Shown piece by piece: positions 12,400-24,909 of a stretch of DNA of 64,000 bases. Position 1 is the stretch's first letter; every line of letters starts with the position of its first letter. Made by a program: the position numbers and the translations under genes. The stretch covers positions 20,522,001 through 20,586,000 of the forward strand of contig QCXZ01000137.1 of assembly GCA_025024175.1 (NCBI GenBank), read 5' to 3'. The notes under the pieces are model-generated. The model made no database searches, had not been told where the DNA came from, and saw only the letters and a list, made by a program, of their open reading frames with translations. Source of the DNA: Rhyzopertha dominica. Its lineage: Eukaryota > Arthropoda > Insecta > Coleoptera > Bostrichidae.

Positions 12400-12680
12400 G
12401 TCTGAAACACTCACGAGCCCTGCACATGACGTCATCGTCCTTTAACAACCCCCCGCCGATTATTACGGTTTTATTTCAGCCGGCCGCTATTATTTGCCAA
12501 CAAATTGGTTGTTATTTCTCCTCTGATTACCCGTTGTCCGCGTTAACACCACGATATATTAAAGACGAGATTCAATTTGCCTTTTTCTCATGACATTCCC
12601 TCGGTCACGAACATCGACCGTATGCAAGCGCCATAAAGCTGTACAACTCGTGTACAATGTAGCTTCCCTAAGACAGTTGA
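12400..12680. promoter_or_regulatory. Candidate cis-regulatory island with a CRE palindrome
   Basis: This GC-balanced block contains a perfect CREB/ATF-type palindrome, TGACGTCA (12427-12434), then GGCCGGC-type GC sequence, several TTATT/AATTGG motifs and GCCATAAAGC. There is no coherent frame. The palindrome is seen directly. A regulatory role is inferred. Confidence 0.22.
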
Positions 12681-12969
12681 AAGCAAATACTTGTTCGAAT
12701 GCTTAACTAGACATTTGAACTGCATTTCGAAACAGAAATTCTGTTAAAACTTGGTTTCTTCTATTTTTTATTAAATACGTTCATGGGGTGATTTCTTTCT
12801 TTTTTAGTTTAGTATGAATTATTACTAAGCCCTAATCTATGACTACTACTTTTGTTTTCAACGATTATGATATGTCTGCTGGTATACCTATTGTAAATTC
12901 TGTATCTTTAACACCTACAAGGGACACTCATCATTTTACTTGTTATGGTGATATCCTTATCTCCAATTT

Positions 12970-13340
12970 ATACTACACTAAATGGCAGTGACGTTAGCTA
13001 CACAAACAGCTAAATTCTGGTGATGCAATGCTAGTTACAAAAGAAGTGCAAACATTAAAATAGGGAAAACGACAGTTAAATTTTTGAAGCCACGCCTGAA
13101 AAGCGGTGACCGCATAAAAGGGGGTTATGATGGACGTAATCATTGTTATTACTTACCCTTGAAATGAAAATCTAACCATAAATGGTTGGAAAATCTTTAT
13201 AAAACCATACATTTTGTGGCTATAACTTTATCCGCAACCTTCAGTACAGTGTATGACAGTTGAGAGTATATCGTGCTTATTGGAGCTCAAAAATCAACGC
13301 CGCCCCCGTTGCTTGAATCATTTATAGAAACCCTGTATGA
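12970..13340 (+). mobile_element. TIR family R1, copy 2 (5'-truncated)
   Basis: Three segments match the right half of the copy at 36861-37525: AATGGCAGTGACGTTAGCT, TGGTTGGAAAATCTTTATAA and the end AATCAACGCCGCC...TGAATCATTTATAGAAA. About 170 bp in the middle (13020-13190) do not align by eye. No left terminus was found upstream, so the copy is truncated or rearranged. Non-coding. Confidence 0.7.
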
Positions 13341-13569
13341 AAGACATGACAGCTCAGATCTCTATGTAATTAGTCACCCGTATTTAAGCCATAACATGCA
13401 CATAAAGTTTTATTTTTAATTACTTGCTTGTCCGAGCCATGAGCATATATCGTTCAACGGTTTAATCTACCATCGTCGTAAATACTACCGCATACCAGAA
13501 TTGATATATAATATGCAAATATGGGAATTAGGCAGTAACATGTAGTATTGAAATTCATAAATAAGCAAG

Positions 13570-13930
13570 CGCCTTACGCTACGATGACCACAAAAATCTC
13601 AGTTCGTGTCCCGAATTAAACTCGCGACTTTTATGGCGATGATTGTATTTTATTCGTCCGATTATAGCGATAGGAATTTAATTATAATTTACGCCACGAT
13701 AAAGTTTCCTTGACGTGTTTAGTGCAATACAGCTTTAGATAGGGAAATGAATTACTGTGGAAATTGCACCGCCGGTGATGTATGCGAGCAAATTCGAGCC
13801 AACCCAGTTCAAATATTAACAATCCGCCCCGCTTTGCCCCCAGAAAGGCCTGAAACAGGAGGGCCATGTTGTACACGTCTGAAACCTGAACAGCTAAACA
13901 ACAGTTTTGGAGACTTCATTCAATTACAAT
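13570..13930. promoter_or_regulatory. GC-balanced island with TAAT motifs
   Basis: The block contains ACTTTTATGGCGATGATTG, TTTAATTATAATTTACG and a GC-rich stretch with CCCGCTTTGCCCCC. Frames on both strands (13747-13992 plus, 13682-13876 minus) overlap here. That is expected when stops are rare by composition and gives no support for a gene. Regulatory function is inference. Confidence 0.18.
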
Positions 13931-13989
13931 TCGCTTATTCAGTCCAATCAGTTACATGTGTGAACATGTTGCACCATAATGTGGCTTTT

Positions 13990-16820
13990 TGATAACTTTT
14001 ATTATACGAAAAAAATTATCATTCCGAATTCTTGCGAAAAATGTTTTGCTCGAGCATTGCAGCCACATATCTCCGTCCCTAATGTTTAGGAAAATGACAA
14101 TTTTTTTCACTGATACAATTTAAAAGAAAATAAAAATATTTATAAGTAATTGCATAAAGCTATTTCTGCCTTTATTTGACTTTTCCTAATTTCTTTTGTG
14201 GTTGCGGCGTTCCTCACTCCGTACATCATGATTGACATAATGAAACAACATTACAGTTTTCTAAACGCGAACATTGATATAATGTGACTTTCAAATGAAG
14301 TGTAACACGATGCTCCCCGATATGGCGCCAATTTGGATTTTGAGAAAAAACATATCACCTGTAAAAGTAAGTAATTTTTCAACGACTTCACACCTATTTT
14401 GTCCAAAGCGCATTCAAAAATTTGTACGTAATGCTTAAGTTCCTTACATTTATACAGTATCGCAACTGACTGCGCTACTATTTCGGAGTGAAAATGGCGT
14501 CTTTTGATTTGACACAATGCAGCAGTGAAGTTATGAGAAAAGATCGCGCGATATATCTACGTCACGTTTGTGATTTCATGTGGTGTTTGCTGTGTTAATT
14601 GCCAGACTCATATTTATTATATTTACAAGATTCGGTTACAATGGGGTCGTCCCTCACATTAAAATTTTCTTAAATCCGCCAAAAACTACGCAAAAGGTTC
14701 CTAATTTCCGTTATGCGCACTGTTACAGCTCTCTAGGTAACAAGGTGCTCACTGTTGTCAGTTTTATAAATAGCCAGAGAAATACAAATAATGCAATGGG
14801 TGTGAGAGAGAGAGAGGGGCGAAGGTATAAGTATAACCGTCAACGTCAATATTATAATGTAAATATAGGAATAACCTGTAACTGTTCATCAGCAGTAGTA
14901 TTCTTACAAGACGGAACAAAAGACTTCTTAACGTAAGCCATTCTGACATTAAAAAACAACAGATTACCCAAATACTTCGACAACATCTTGCTCCACCACT
15001 TAATCTGACAAAAAAACTCGAAAATTTGACCAAACTATGTATGTAAACAAAAACGCATGGCTCGAGTTGTTAGGGTTATTCGTTACACATGTGACACATG
15101 CTGCACGTGCGAACGTGCGATGTTGTCAGCGGTACTTTACCGTTTTCTTCCTAACGACGGCCAGAGATCGTCCTGACATTTTCAAAATTTATCATATCGT
15201 TGTCATACGAAAGTATACAAACTAAACATTATCAAGCTTCAAGCGTCGTTTAATTCCTCATAATAAAGAACATTAGTTCTAAAGCAGGTTAGATGGTTAA
15301 AGTGCTTTCGTATCTCAGCAAAAGGCCAGTGAATGCGCTTATTATATTGAACTGTTCATTATAGAATAAACTGACTGAAGGATGATTTAAGTTATTTTCA
15401 CAAATACGCCTTTAAGTTGACCTAGGTATCAATACCACAATGCCAGTTTACGAATACATTCCTCACGGTATCGCGAAAATTTGCCCACATTGGCAACGCG
15501 ACCACCTCAAAAAAATCTAAACAAATATTACTTGCAATGCCGCTATTATTGGTGTTTCTCGCTTTCGTCAGCATGCGAACCTTTTACGTCATCACCGTGA
15601 CGGAATATCGAGGCATTTGAAACGGATATTGAAAAATCCATACTTTCACATTTTTTTCTCGGCAAAGAAGAACCGGAAAAAATCGCAAAAAAATGTCTTT
15701 GTGCTTCAGTGTTTATGTACATTTCAAATGTAAAATAAAAAATTGTAGGACGACCCCATTTCGGAAGCAGTTTATACAGATTTATTGGTGCATTCTGCAC
15801 CTGCCGCTAAACTTCTTTATCCATAGCTTCAGCTCACTTAAATTTATGTTGATTATATATCCGTATTATACTTCTTTCATTGCCAAATGNTCTTTCTGTT
15901 CGGACTTGTTCGTATTAGTAGCTTTTACAACGGGCTGCTATTAAATAAAATCAGTTGCCTCAACCCTCAACCTGCAGGAATAGAAGTTTTTCTACAGGTA
16001 AACCCATTCTTAGCCATTTTCCCCCCTTCCGGTTACTGCATTTGAGGCACATATCTTCTGCTATTAAAGTTCTAGTCGTCACAACTAGGATATTAAACAA
16101 TGGAAATACCTTTGATTATTTTGTTAAGGACATTCGGGAATGGCACTGGAATAAGTAGCATGCGTCCATAAAAACGGGGTAAGTAAACCGACGATGACTT
16201 TTGCCGTCGTGAATGTACGTCTTAGTGAACTGTCATTTGTGTAGATTGTCAAACAATTCATTGTAGGGCATTCCGCGACTTGTAAACGTTTTCGTAGAAT
16301 GTAAGGTGACCTTTGAGTCTCAGATAACAGTAATAACGTGTTACTTTCGTTAGTGCAATAAATAAGGAATACGTCAAACAGGCTGAACGTCAAATATGCA
16401 TCTAATTATCCGAATTAATCTACACGACAAGCGCTAAGTTCCTCGTTACGAGTAGAAAACAGAAGCTAGCTTGATCCGTTTTTTTATGAACGCCCGTTAC
16501 TTCCCAACATCATTTGAGCATAAAAATTTACATAATGACTAACTCAAACTGTCATCTTTGCAATCGTATTTCAACAAGCAATAAAAAAGAAAGTTGTACA
16601 GCTTTATCTTATCTTCAAACTCGCGCCATTTTTGGAGCGAAATTGGCGGATCAATTTAATAAAAAAAATCGGAACTGCAAAACCATAATCTCTCCCTGAG
16701 AACGCTGCCCTATTCTGTAAACCGTGTATANTCCTATTTATAAGTAATTCTGTGAGAGAATACGTTTCGTTCGTTTTATAGCAAAACTTACGATTGTCTG
16801 TCGTAGTTTGGATATCGTAC
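13990..16820. other. Unannotated sequence
   Basis: No transposon ends, RNA genes or domains were recognised. The 118-codon frame at 14580-14936 (+) and the overlapping minus frames are compositionally unremarkable. A short (GA)n run lies at about 14805-14818. Ambiguous bases occur at 15890 and 16731. Confidence 0.4.
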
Positions 16821-17150
16821 CGTAATTGCTCCGCTAAAATGTATAATAGCAGCGGAAGGCGGGTCTGGGTTCCAAAGGGAAAATTCGTCGGGAGCGCCGT
16901 TTATAGAATTGCCTTTGTTGCTGCGTGTGTTGCAAGATAAAAAGAAATAAATACGTGGCGGGATAAAAAGAGGGCGTTTAGCAGCCAGCGTCGTGAATTT
17001 ATCCAGACCGTTGATCTTATCTTCTTATTATTGCATCCTCATTAGGGAGCCGGTCTTTTTCCTTTTACAAATATTCTTCCATTTTTGTGTCGTCTCAGGC
17101 AATTTATCAGGACAAAAGCGCTTAATTAAGTACAATAACTCAATCGTAAC
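16820..17150. promoter_or_regulatory. Candidate cis-regulatory island
   Basis: This GC-balanced, unique block contains several GATA-type motifs (AAGATAAAAAG, GGGATAAAAAG, TTGATCTTATCTTC) and TTAATTAAG near its end. There is no open frame. The clustering of AGATAA/TTATCT is seen directly. Binding by GATA factors is conjecture. Confidence 0.22.
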
Positions 17151-17719
17151 GAGACGGGACAAATAGCTAATGTCTTTTGTTTGGAAATGTACCTGCAAAT
17201 TGCTAATGGAATGTAATTATTCATTGTTTGAATATCATCGGTGCACTCGAGCATCGAGCCTAACGTAAAATTTAGATTAAGTATGTTCTAGTCAGTGGAG
17301 GGTAACTGGCGGAAGTATTCATGGGCGCCGTTTAATCAAGATCTGGGAGGAAAATTTGCTCCTGTCCGCCACATCTGCAATTTCATTTGCTATGAGCTGC
17401 ACTACGTTTTAGTATCAAAATGGTATTGTCATAATCACATTCTTCAACAAACTGTTTCTTTTGACACTGTTTTAAGGGGTTTTATAACATTCATAATTAG
17501 ATAGTTTGTCTAAGTTCTGTATTATTATATTCAATCATGCACCACAAAAACACGCGCCCATGCTTTTAACAGTTTATTTTACTTTTTTTTGCGATTCTCT
17601 TTTGCGGCTACGTGTAAATACGCATAAATCTGCTTTAACAGCATACATTGGAATATTAAACAGAATATGTCTACCGTTCATTACTACAGAAATGCCCGTT
17701 ATTGAATAAAAATTATTTC

Positions 17720-18130
17720 AATCCGAAATCTGCGCAGCTGCGGCCGGCGGCGCCGCTGCAATTATCGACGCGTATTGTGAGAGGTACGGAAAGAAAACAT
17801 TTTTTGAAATTCCGCACTTATGGCGCAGACACTGATTGACACCCGATCAAGGGAGAGTTATTTATTGGATTTTTCGTGCATGTGTGGAGTAAAGTTATTA
17901 ATAGCCCAGCTGGCACTTGGGGACTTGATTTGCTGAAAAATTATTGAGTGACGACATCCAAAATGATTCAGATGCCGTGGAAACGTTTTTACATCGCGAT
18001 TAAAATGCAAACAGGCGTTAAGCGAAAGCCAACGGCTCTCATGTGTGCATCCATAATTTTTAGACAGATCATTTACTTCGTTTCCAATTTGCTTGGGTTC
18101 AGACAGACCAATGTCTGTTGTCACTTTAAT
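17720..18130. promoter_or_regulatory. GC-rich core with flanking complex sequence
   Basis: A short GC-rich palindromic core, GCGGCCGGCGGCGCCGC near 17740, is followed by complex non-coding sequence with TTATTTATTGG and AGTTATTAATAGC. Frames on both strands overlap (17858-18124 minus, 17948-18157 plus) and neither has a recognisable domain. A regulatory role is inference. Confidence 0.18.
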
Positions 18131-18139
18131 TATAACAAA

Positions 18140-19800
18140 ATATTTGAAGTAGTCTAGCGGAAATTAAAACTTGGCAGAATAATTATACGCTTGGTGGCGA
18201 GCTTCAGAATAGATCATCTTAATAGTAAACTTAAAACTTCATTTAACAAATATAAAGTATGCAAGCCATGCCTTCGAAGTTTGAGATAAATAACTTCCTA
18301 TGTTCTTTCTTGTTAATAATCTCAAAGTTTAAATCAGACAAAGAGTTCCATTTTTTTGTTGTTGGTCGGCTGCCGTGTGCCATATTTAAATGGTGCAGTG
18401 CAGTAAAGGTCAGGTAAGGAATCAATTCCGGTTGTAGAACAACTGTTGTTAAGTGTGTCGTGGCTATATGTATTAATTTGGACACCAAAAATGTCATTTT
18501 CAGTAAGAAAGAGCTGCATTTGGTAAATTTAGGAAACAGTGATTAAAAGTTAAAATGTTTGTTAGATATTGGACCCTCATTTAAAAAACCTATGAAAAGA
18601 TCGGAAAAAACGTGTACGAGAAAAAAGAGAAACTCATATACGTTACGGCTCTTTGAAAAAAATTGACTTCAGATTAGGATAAGATAATAATTACGATATA
18701 AAAAATGTACACGTTACGAATCACGATATTATTATAAAGTAATCTGTAAGTTAAGTCGATACTATAAATTACAAATCTGTTCTATACGTTCCACGGCAAA
18801 ATGTGCAAANTTACTGAAACGACCGGGCCAGCAATGCACCGGCAATGACAGTGACGCTCCATTAAGGGATTGTGTCGAGCACCTCGGCAATTGTACGTCA
18901 GCTTCAATAATTAATTGGCCCACATTGAATAACGCATGGAGAGGCCTGGTTAGGCCATGTCATGTACGCGTAGCGCGTCTCTGGGATACCTCTTTGTTCC
19001 CAATTGTTCACAGACACCCCCTATTTTACTTGCCAAAATCACTAATAAACGTTTCAGTCTTGATACGAGAAACAAACCATGGTTAAAGGAGTACTGCAAG
19101 GTTATAATGTTGTCATGAATACAATCTCGATCAGTTTATAATCCTTATCGTTTTTGTCATGTAACAAAATATGGGCTATCTACAGTTTGGAGCTGGTCGC
19201 AGTTTCTTGGATTTGTCAGTAGGCCTAGAGCGAGAAGGGGCTAAAGTTACTGTTCGATTCTCCTCCGTTCTTTTAGAGTTTACTTGCTTAATTTACCCCA
19301 ACAAGTATTAAAACAAAATTTATTCCAACATTCTTCTTCTTATTATTCCTATTCATTCTCATTTCTACATCAGTCAGTACGTAAATGAAAATTATATTAA
19401 AACTGCAGAAAAGTTAAAATTCAGGATATGCATTTTGTAAATGTAAATTTGATTCTAGAACACGAAAATCGATAAACTTGCTTCAATTTGCCAATGCGTG
19501 ACAGTTAAATCTTAAAATAAATAGTATAATATGTAAAGAAAGTAACTGCTCTTATACCTATACAAAATTTCTAAAGAAAGAATAACAATATGGGCGACAC
19601 CATGCCGTCTATTGGCAATTAACGGCGCTACCCACCGGTCTCTGTGGGAAACCTATAATCTGAACGGTAGCCCATCTAGTAAGGGGTGCTTAAAAACTGA
19701 GAGAAGTCCCAAACTACGGTGTTTGCAAAGTTTGCAGTTCTCAAGCATAATAACAAAATTACGTCTATGCCAAGTCGTCTGCGTCAGAACAATCAGTTGA
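18140..19800. other. Unannotated sequence with possible dispersed repeat near 19590
   Basis: This is mostly AT-rich and featureless. A GC-richer patch at 19590-19700 (ATGCCGTCTATTGGC, CGGCGCTACCCACCGG) looks like part of a dispersed element, but no second copy is visible in the window to prove it. Confidence 0.3.
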
Positions 19801-19836
19801 CAGCTGTTTTATGTTATGAAGCCACCTCAGTCCAGC

Positions 19837-20523
19837 TATATAGTTCCAATTACGGGTAACTCCACTTAAGGATAGCGCTCTTTGCCATCTGTTTGACCCC
19901 ATTTAGAAAGAGGATGGATATAGGTGTCAAATGTCACTGGTAGATGGCGGGCACCTACAAGGATGTGATTTTTACATTTCTTGCTCTTTTTTTGTCATCG
20001 TATTAAGAGTGAAACACATATAATGAACATGCGATAGGGGGACATGATATATAAGAATATTTAAAGTAGGTTTTCAATGTGCTCTTAGCAGTTGCAACAC
20101 GGAANAGGNTAGGTGTTATTTTTTTTGATTAAGTACTATTTTACAAGTTGTATTTACCTTTTAGGTGTTTTTGAACGTATTTTAGTGTGAGTCGTTTAAC
20201 ATTTGATTTGACGAAATTGAAGGTCGCTTAGAGCAGACAAATAAATGTGCGGTAGTACATAAACTTCTTAATTATTATATTACGATATGTGTTCTTATTA
20301 AAAGAGGATAAACTCAATAGTTGGTATTTGTAGTTTTATTACTTGAAATGAAAATAAAACCTGACGTTTACCCAGAAAACAGGAAATTATGTCACAATGT
20401 GCCTAAGTTACTAAAAAAACAGACTTTTTGCAACTTTAACTTGAATTAGCTGGCAAAAACAGGAGCGCTTCCGAATCGTTTGTCCGGTAGCTAGGTGGAG
20501 TTATCCATAGTCCCAATGCAGAC
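19837..20523. mobile_element. Non-coding element with imperfect long TIRs and 11-bp direct repeat
   Basis: The left end GGGTAACTCCACTTAAGG (about 19854) and the reverse complement of the right end (GGATAACTCCACCTAGC, about 20494-20512) form an imperfect inverted repeat. It continues inward through a GCGCTC...TTTGCCA segment on both sides. Flanking direct repeats ATAGTTCCAAT and ATAGTCCCAAT differ at one base and would be a target duplication of about 11 bp. An 11-bp duplication with long TIRs would fit a Mutator-like miniature element, but this assignment is tentative. No transposase is present. Confidence 0.45.
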
Positions 20524-21161
20524 AAGATGGCATAGATCTGGCTTTCCTTATATACGCCAAGGTGCGACAAATTTAACAGAGACATATATCTAACTAAAGT
20601 AAAAGTAAATTAAACAATTAAAAACTGTTGTTGACAGTTATTACAGCTTGTAGACTACAATCAGAACTGTAATAATTGCGCAATTCAGGCATAATTAGAT
20701 TAGGCGATCTTTTTAAAATATTTGTACTCAGAAACTTAAGATAACCGGTGTCACATTGCGTGTAGCTCGCAGTGGTATGTACAAAGAAATTAAGTTGTTC
20801 AATTATAGCAGGATAATCAATTTTGTTGTGTAAGATATTGAATAGAGATATTTAGGCAATATTTTCATGGTGTTGGCTAAGAGGTAATAAATTAAAAGTA
20901 GATAGTGGTACATCTTGAATAAAACCTCGATGTGGGTCATTATTCGTAGTTCTGTAGTAATAATACCCTTTTTGCGTATTTTCCATGATCCTGTGATGAC
21001 GCTGAAGTATAGCACCATGCAAGTTACAATTATATATTATACGGTTCTTTCGTGGCGATAAGTTACTACCTTTCATTTAGCAATATTTAAACCTAAGCTG
21101 TTATAATATTATGGCAGCAAACGTTGATATTTTGTATGTTTCCTTGCAATATATTGCAGTC

Positions 21162-21300
21162 CAAGTAGAAGTACCAGAGGATTAATGAGAAAATTACTTC
21201 GTTGTAGTAAAAATTTATTTTCTTCAGGACCGATTTCGACCTTGTAGGTACTTAATTAATCGGTGTAAAATCAACCACAACATTGATACAAGTAGAAGTA
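21162..21300 (-). mobile_element. Short 3'-end retroelement insertion with 12-bp target duplication
   Basis: CAAGTAGAAGTA occurs exactly at 21162-21173 and 21289-21300, enclosing 115 bp. Read on the minus strand, the insert contains CCTACAAGGTCGAAATCGG followed by AATAAATTTTTACTAC. That wording is reminiscent of the 3' ends of Penelope-like or other target-primed retroelements. The structure is that of a severely 5'-truncated retrotransposition. No coding sequence remains. Confidence 0.65.
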
Positions 21301-22159
21301 ATTGGTGCATAAACTTTTACATTTTTCGCAAAAATCACACATTCGCATAATAAAAAGCCCGATAGATAATTTATAAAAACAACAAAAATAACAGCCCCAA
21401 GTTTACCCATATTCACTTCACTTACTTGCCCATCTGTACCTAGAGGTGCTATCGCAAATTATGGGAGGGTGAAAATGAATCATTTTCATAACTATTTGTC
21501 ACGCACATTTCTGATTTTGTTTACTTACCTCTTTTAACTGAGAGTAGTAGTTTTTTTTTAGATTAAATTCTAGTAACATTCACGTAATCTACTAAATCAA
21601 CTTATTCCGAAATACATTTTTATTTTAAATGCGGTTGCAATGGGTGACAATTTAATCCTTCAGGAAGGTCATTAAACATTTTATGCAAAAAATGACTTCT
21701 GTATGGTCCTCGTGTTGCACTTGTAAATCCCACTTCGTTTTATGTCATACTTTCTCAATTTGTCTCGAATGCAGGCAATCAAATGTTGCTGCTTCAGCAT
21801 CAGGATGTGCACTAAAAGAAATAGAGGGACACATATGATTTGTGCAGAAAGAAGCAGGACGATTATACAATACATATCTGAAAACCATCTGCTGTTTTAA
21901 TACTCATCAAGCAAAACTGAACTATAAAGCTGAGATTAACTAGCCTTTGAGACGTATCCCAAAAGATCACTATACTACAGGCAAGACAAAATCTGGGAGT
22001 TCTAAGCACACTGTTAATAATATTTTAAGAGAAGAGCAAGTTTAAGGCTTTTTCTTACCAGCAAGTGCAATATCGTAGACTTTTTATAACAACACGAATT
22101 TTGTCCATGACATTAAAATTGTAAGAAAACAATAATTAGTGTCTGGCTAACATTATTTA

Positions 22160-22680
22160 TAGAAACACTAACTATGGACTGCTAAACACAATGAGATGAG
22201 ATACGTCAGTCTCAGGCTCGTTGGCATTTTAACGTTTATTGGTCTGTTAATAATGATAAAATCCTGTGTCTGTATATCTGTAAGAGAAATTTGTACACCA
22301 ATAAGTCCATCGGTATTTTAGGCAACGTTCTGGATGAGGTTATCAACACTTGCCGATTAATGAGTCGATAGCTATTAGCTACTTGATATCAGGTGGAGGT
22401 GCCACTACAGAAGTTTCAGAGGAAACGTTTGATGGTAAATGCATAACGAACAATGGACTTTGCCGGTCCAACCGTGTTCACCCAATTTACCTCCATTTGA
22501 TTTCTTCATTTGCGGTTATTAAAAACACCTTATTTTCTTTCTTCTACCACTGATTGATATAAGAGAGCTAAAGAGGCCTTTCCTGCAATGAACTTCATGA
22601 CAAACCAAGCACGGTACAGACACCCTGTGTAGGAAGATGAGAAAAATAGAGTACACCTATGCATTATAAGTTTTATAAAG
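22160..22680 (+). pseudogene. Decayed mariner-type (Tc1/mariner) transposase fragment
   Basis: The clearest segment is LPPFDFFICGY at 22487-22519, which corresponds to the third catalytic-region motif (SPDLTPLDFFLWGYLK type) of an insect mariner subgroup. Just upstream, in another frame, is GGGATTEVSEETFDGKCIT, matching the stretch that normally begins with the second catalytic Asp (QDGA...). Downstream, a frame with DIRELKR continues the expected helix. The first catalytic Asp region is not convincing. Frames are broken by several indels and stops. The relic is old and non-functional. No TIRs were identified. Confidence 0.55.
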
Positions 22681-22729
22681 CTTTGATTTGCATCTTCTTA
22701 ACATTAAATAATGTACAAAGTACGAAAAG

Positions 22730-23060
22730 CAAAATATCGCGAAGTACCGCTTTCGCAAAATATGCGCAGGGCCAGCGCAGGCCTTTGTAGGCTTCCCGCC
22801 CCGCGCCCTGTGCATTTTGGGGCACTAATTTATTGCTGGGAAGTTCTGAGGAACAACTCCGCCTTGATAAGCTTTCTTCCGGTTTCGGGGCAACCAGAGG
22901 GAAAGAAAAGAAAACGAAATAGAAGGGGAATGAGGGTGGAAACGGATAAATGCACGCGCCGGTGATACCCAAATTACCGTGCATCGTTAACGACAATGGC
23001 TGCGGGAAGAAAATTAAGGACTCCACGTATGCGCTCGAGTAACCCCAATTACAGTTCAAA
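22730..23060. promoter_or_regulatory. GC-rich non-coding island
   Basis: This block has among the highest GC in the window, with open frames on both strands (22711-22965 plus, 22673-23059 minus, 128 codons). Neither has a domain, signal peptide or plausible splice structure, and mutually overlapping frames argue for a compositional effect. It could be a conserved regulatory block or an unrecognised exon. Confidence 0.18.
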
Positions 23061-23769
23061 TAATGCGAACCCGACTGCAGTGCTCACCATATCCGACAGC
23101 AGCGCCAGGATTACAAAAACAATGCAGATTTAAGTGCCCAAATGAGGGCATTTACGACGATATGCTATTGTGACTGCGCCTCTTCAAAAAGCGCACTGGC
23201 AAATGTTAACTGCATAATGCAGGTGCTTTAAGCTGTACGGTATTGACATTCGGTTAGTCTGCAGGTTTTATAACAGAAATGTGAGAGAAAAGCACCAGCA
23301 AAAACAAAACAGCAATTGTTATCATGCACACGTATTCAGGCACTGCAGATTGCTCTTTAGAGGATTGCGCTTGATTTGAAATTTCCTGTCAACTTATTTC
23401 CTGCATTTTAGGAATCAATTATACAGTTCTGAAGTAGGGATATAGGACGCCGCGTCGCCCTCCCTAGTTAAAGTTAATAACTGTGTCCCATAAACTGAAT
23501 TTTTCACTGACGATCGATTATGTCCCTTATAAGCATCTCAAGTTTTTGCATTATCTTTTTGAAACATCCTGTATTTTATGAAGATGGTAGTTAGACGAAA
23601 GCCAACGTAAATGACTGAAAGCACTTATTTAGAATCCAGAATCTCGCGAGACTGTGCAAGGAAGCCATCGAAATCCAGAAAAATCCGCACAATTATAACC
23701 GAGACCGAGGCATCGAACTACCTGGAATCTGGAAACCGGTCATGCCCCCGCATCCGAGAACCGGACAAG

Positions 23770-23880
23770 TATAAATACCGGAGCGGACTAGGACACTTCA
23801 GTTTCAGAGCTACTTCTGAGGGAGACACCGCCACGAGTGTCGACAACAAAATTTACAATTCATGTATAAATAAAGATAAA
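23770..23880 (+). promoter_or_regulatory. Compact TATA-Inr-polyA module, LTR-like
   Basis: TATAAATA at 23770-23777 lies 30 bp before the A of an arthropod initiator, TCAGTTT (A at 23800), which is ideal spacing. A polyadenylation hexamer, AATAAA, follows at 23869-23874, about 70 bp after the predicted start. A promoter followed so closely by a polyA signal is the layout of the U3-R part of an LTR. I could not define TG/CA ends or target duplications, so a solo LTR is suspected but not shown. The overlapping 100-codon frame at 23611-23913 is then incidental. Confidence 0.4.
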
Positions 23881-24309
23881 AGCTGTTACCCTTCCCAAAT
23901 GCGGAAGGAATAGAGACTATCCTTCTAAATATTAGAGCTATGAGCTGCCACTGAAGATTATATTAGACGTGTCACAAACAAGTTGCAGTAATACGTTTCG
24001 TACTATGCTAATAAATGATCTTCTTCCCCACCACTGTTGTAAAAAGTACGCACTGCAAAAAAATTTGTTAAATTTGATTCACGTTCGCTCAGAAATTTCC
24101 ATGGTTTAAAAATGTCTTTTTGTATAAAAAATGCCACTTTTAACGACAGCTGTCAATGTTAAAAATGAATGTTTACAAAGAAGCATGTTAAAAATAATTT
24201 TAATACTGCATTAGAGTTGGTCTTGAATATTAGATTCATAGCTGTATATTTGCTTATTTACATAATGTGTATAAATTGTTCTACCAGGTGCACAGGCATA
24301 ATTTTCAGC

Positions 24310-24385
24310 TCGGAAAAGGTTTTATATTCGCCAGGATTCGAACCCGGGTCTCCTGGCCATGCGCCATGAGAGACACTGGCAGAAA
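24310..24385 (-). repeat. tRNA-derived fragment with consensus B box
   Basis: On the minus strand, GGAGACCCGGGTTCGAATCC (24330-24349) contains a consensus Pol III B box inside a T-arm that can pair through GCCAGGA...TCCTGGC. Upstream, TGGCGCATGG looks like a D-arm fused to the variable region, with the anticodon arm missing. It is therefore a deleted tRNA-like sequence (pseudogene or SINE fragment) and not a tRNA gene. Confidence 0.55.
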
Positions 24386-24909
24386 TCCTTATATTACTAA
24401 AGACAATTACGAGGCTATGTATACTGCTAACGTCATTGCTTGATTAAATAATGTAAAATATTGTATATTCCCATTAAAAATAATTTTATTTTGAAAGCCT
24501 AACTAACTCCAAATTTTTTACTATGTGCTTTCATGTTTTGACAAAGACAAACTGAACAGAGTGACATAGAGGTATGTTAAAAGATCCTCAAGTTTTTGAG
24601 ACGTTTCTGCGTCTAATCTCGCATAGCCAGAGAAAAGCATTGTTAGTACATGAATAAGAAATGAGACGAGCTCAATGACTTAAATGGAACAAGTTCTTGT
24701 CAAATGGCTTACAACGAGATTTATTAAGAAACAAAATTTGTTTAACAATGAAGGAATCGCCGTTCCACACAAAAACGCGATCGTCTTAGACGGCCTCTTA
24801 TTTACGATGCAACAAAGAGACTCGATTAACACAACAAAGCGATCCTTTCACAGCGTCAACATGAACGACACCGTTCGTCGAATCACGCAGAAGAAGTCGA
24901 AGTTCACAT

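Noticed and set aside
14580..14936. 118-codon plus ORF overlapped by an 89-codon minus ORF
   Set aside because: No family resemblance, and part of it runs through a GA-rich simple repeat.
22150..22166. ATTATTTATAGAAACA resembling an R1 terminus
   Set aside because: The match stops after a few bases and no R1 interior sequence follows on either side.
22673..23059. 128-codon minus ORF overlapping an 84-codon plus ORF
   Set aside because: Overlapping open frames on both strands in a GC-richer block are a composition effect. No domain is recognisable in either.
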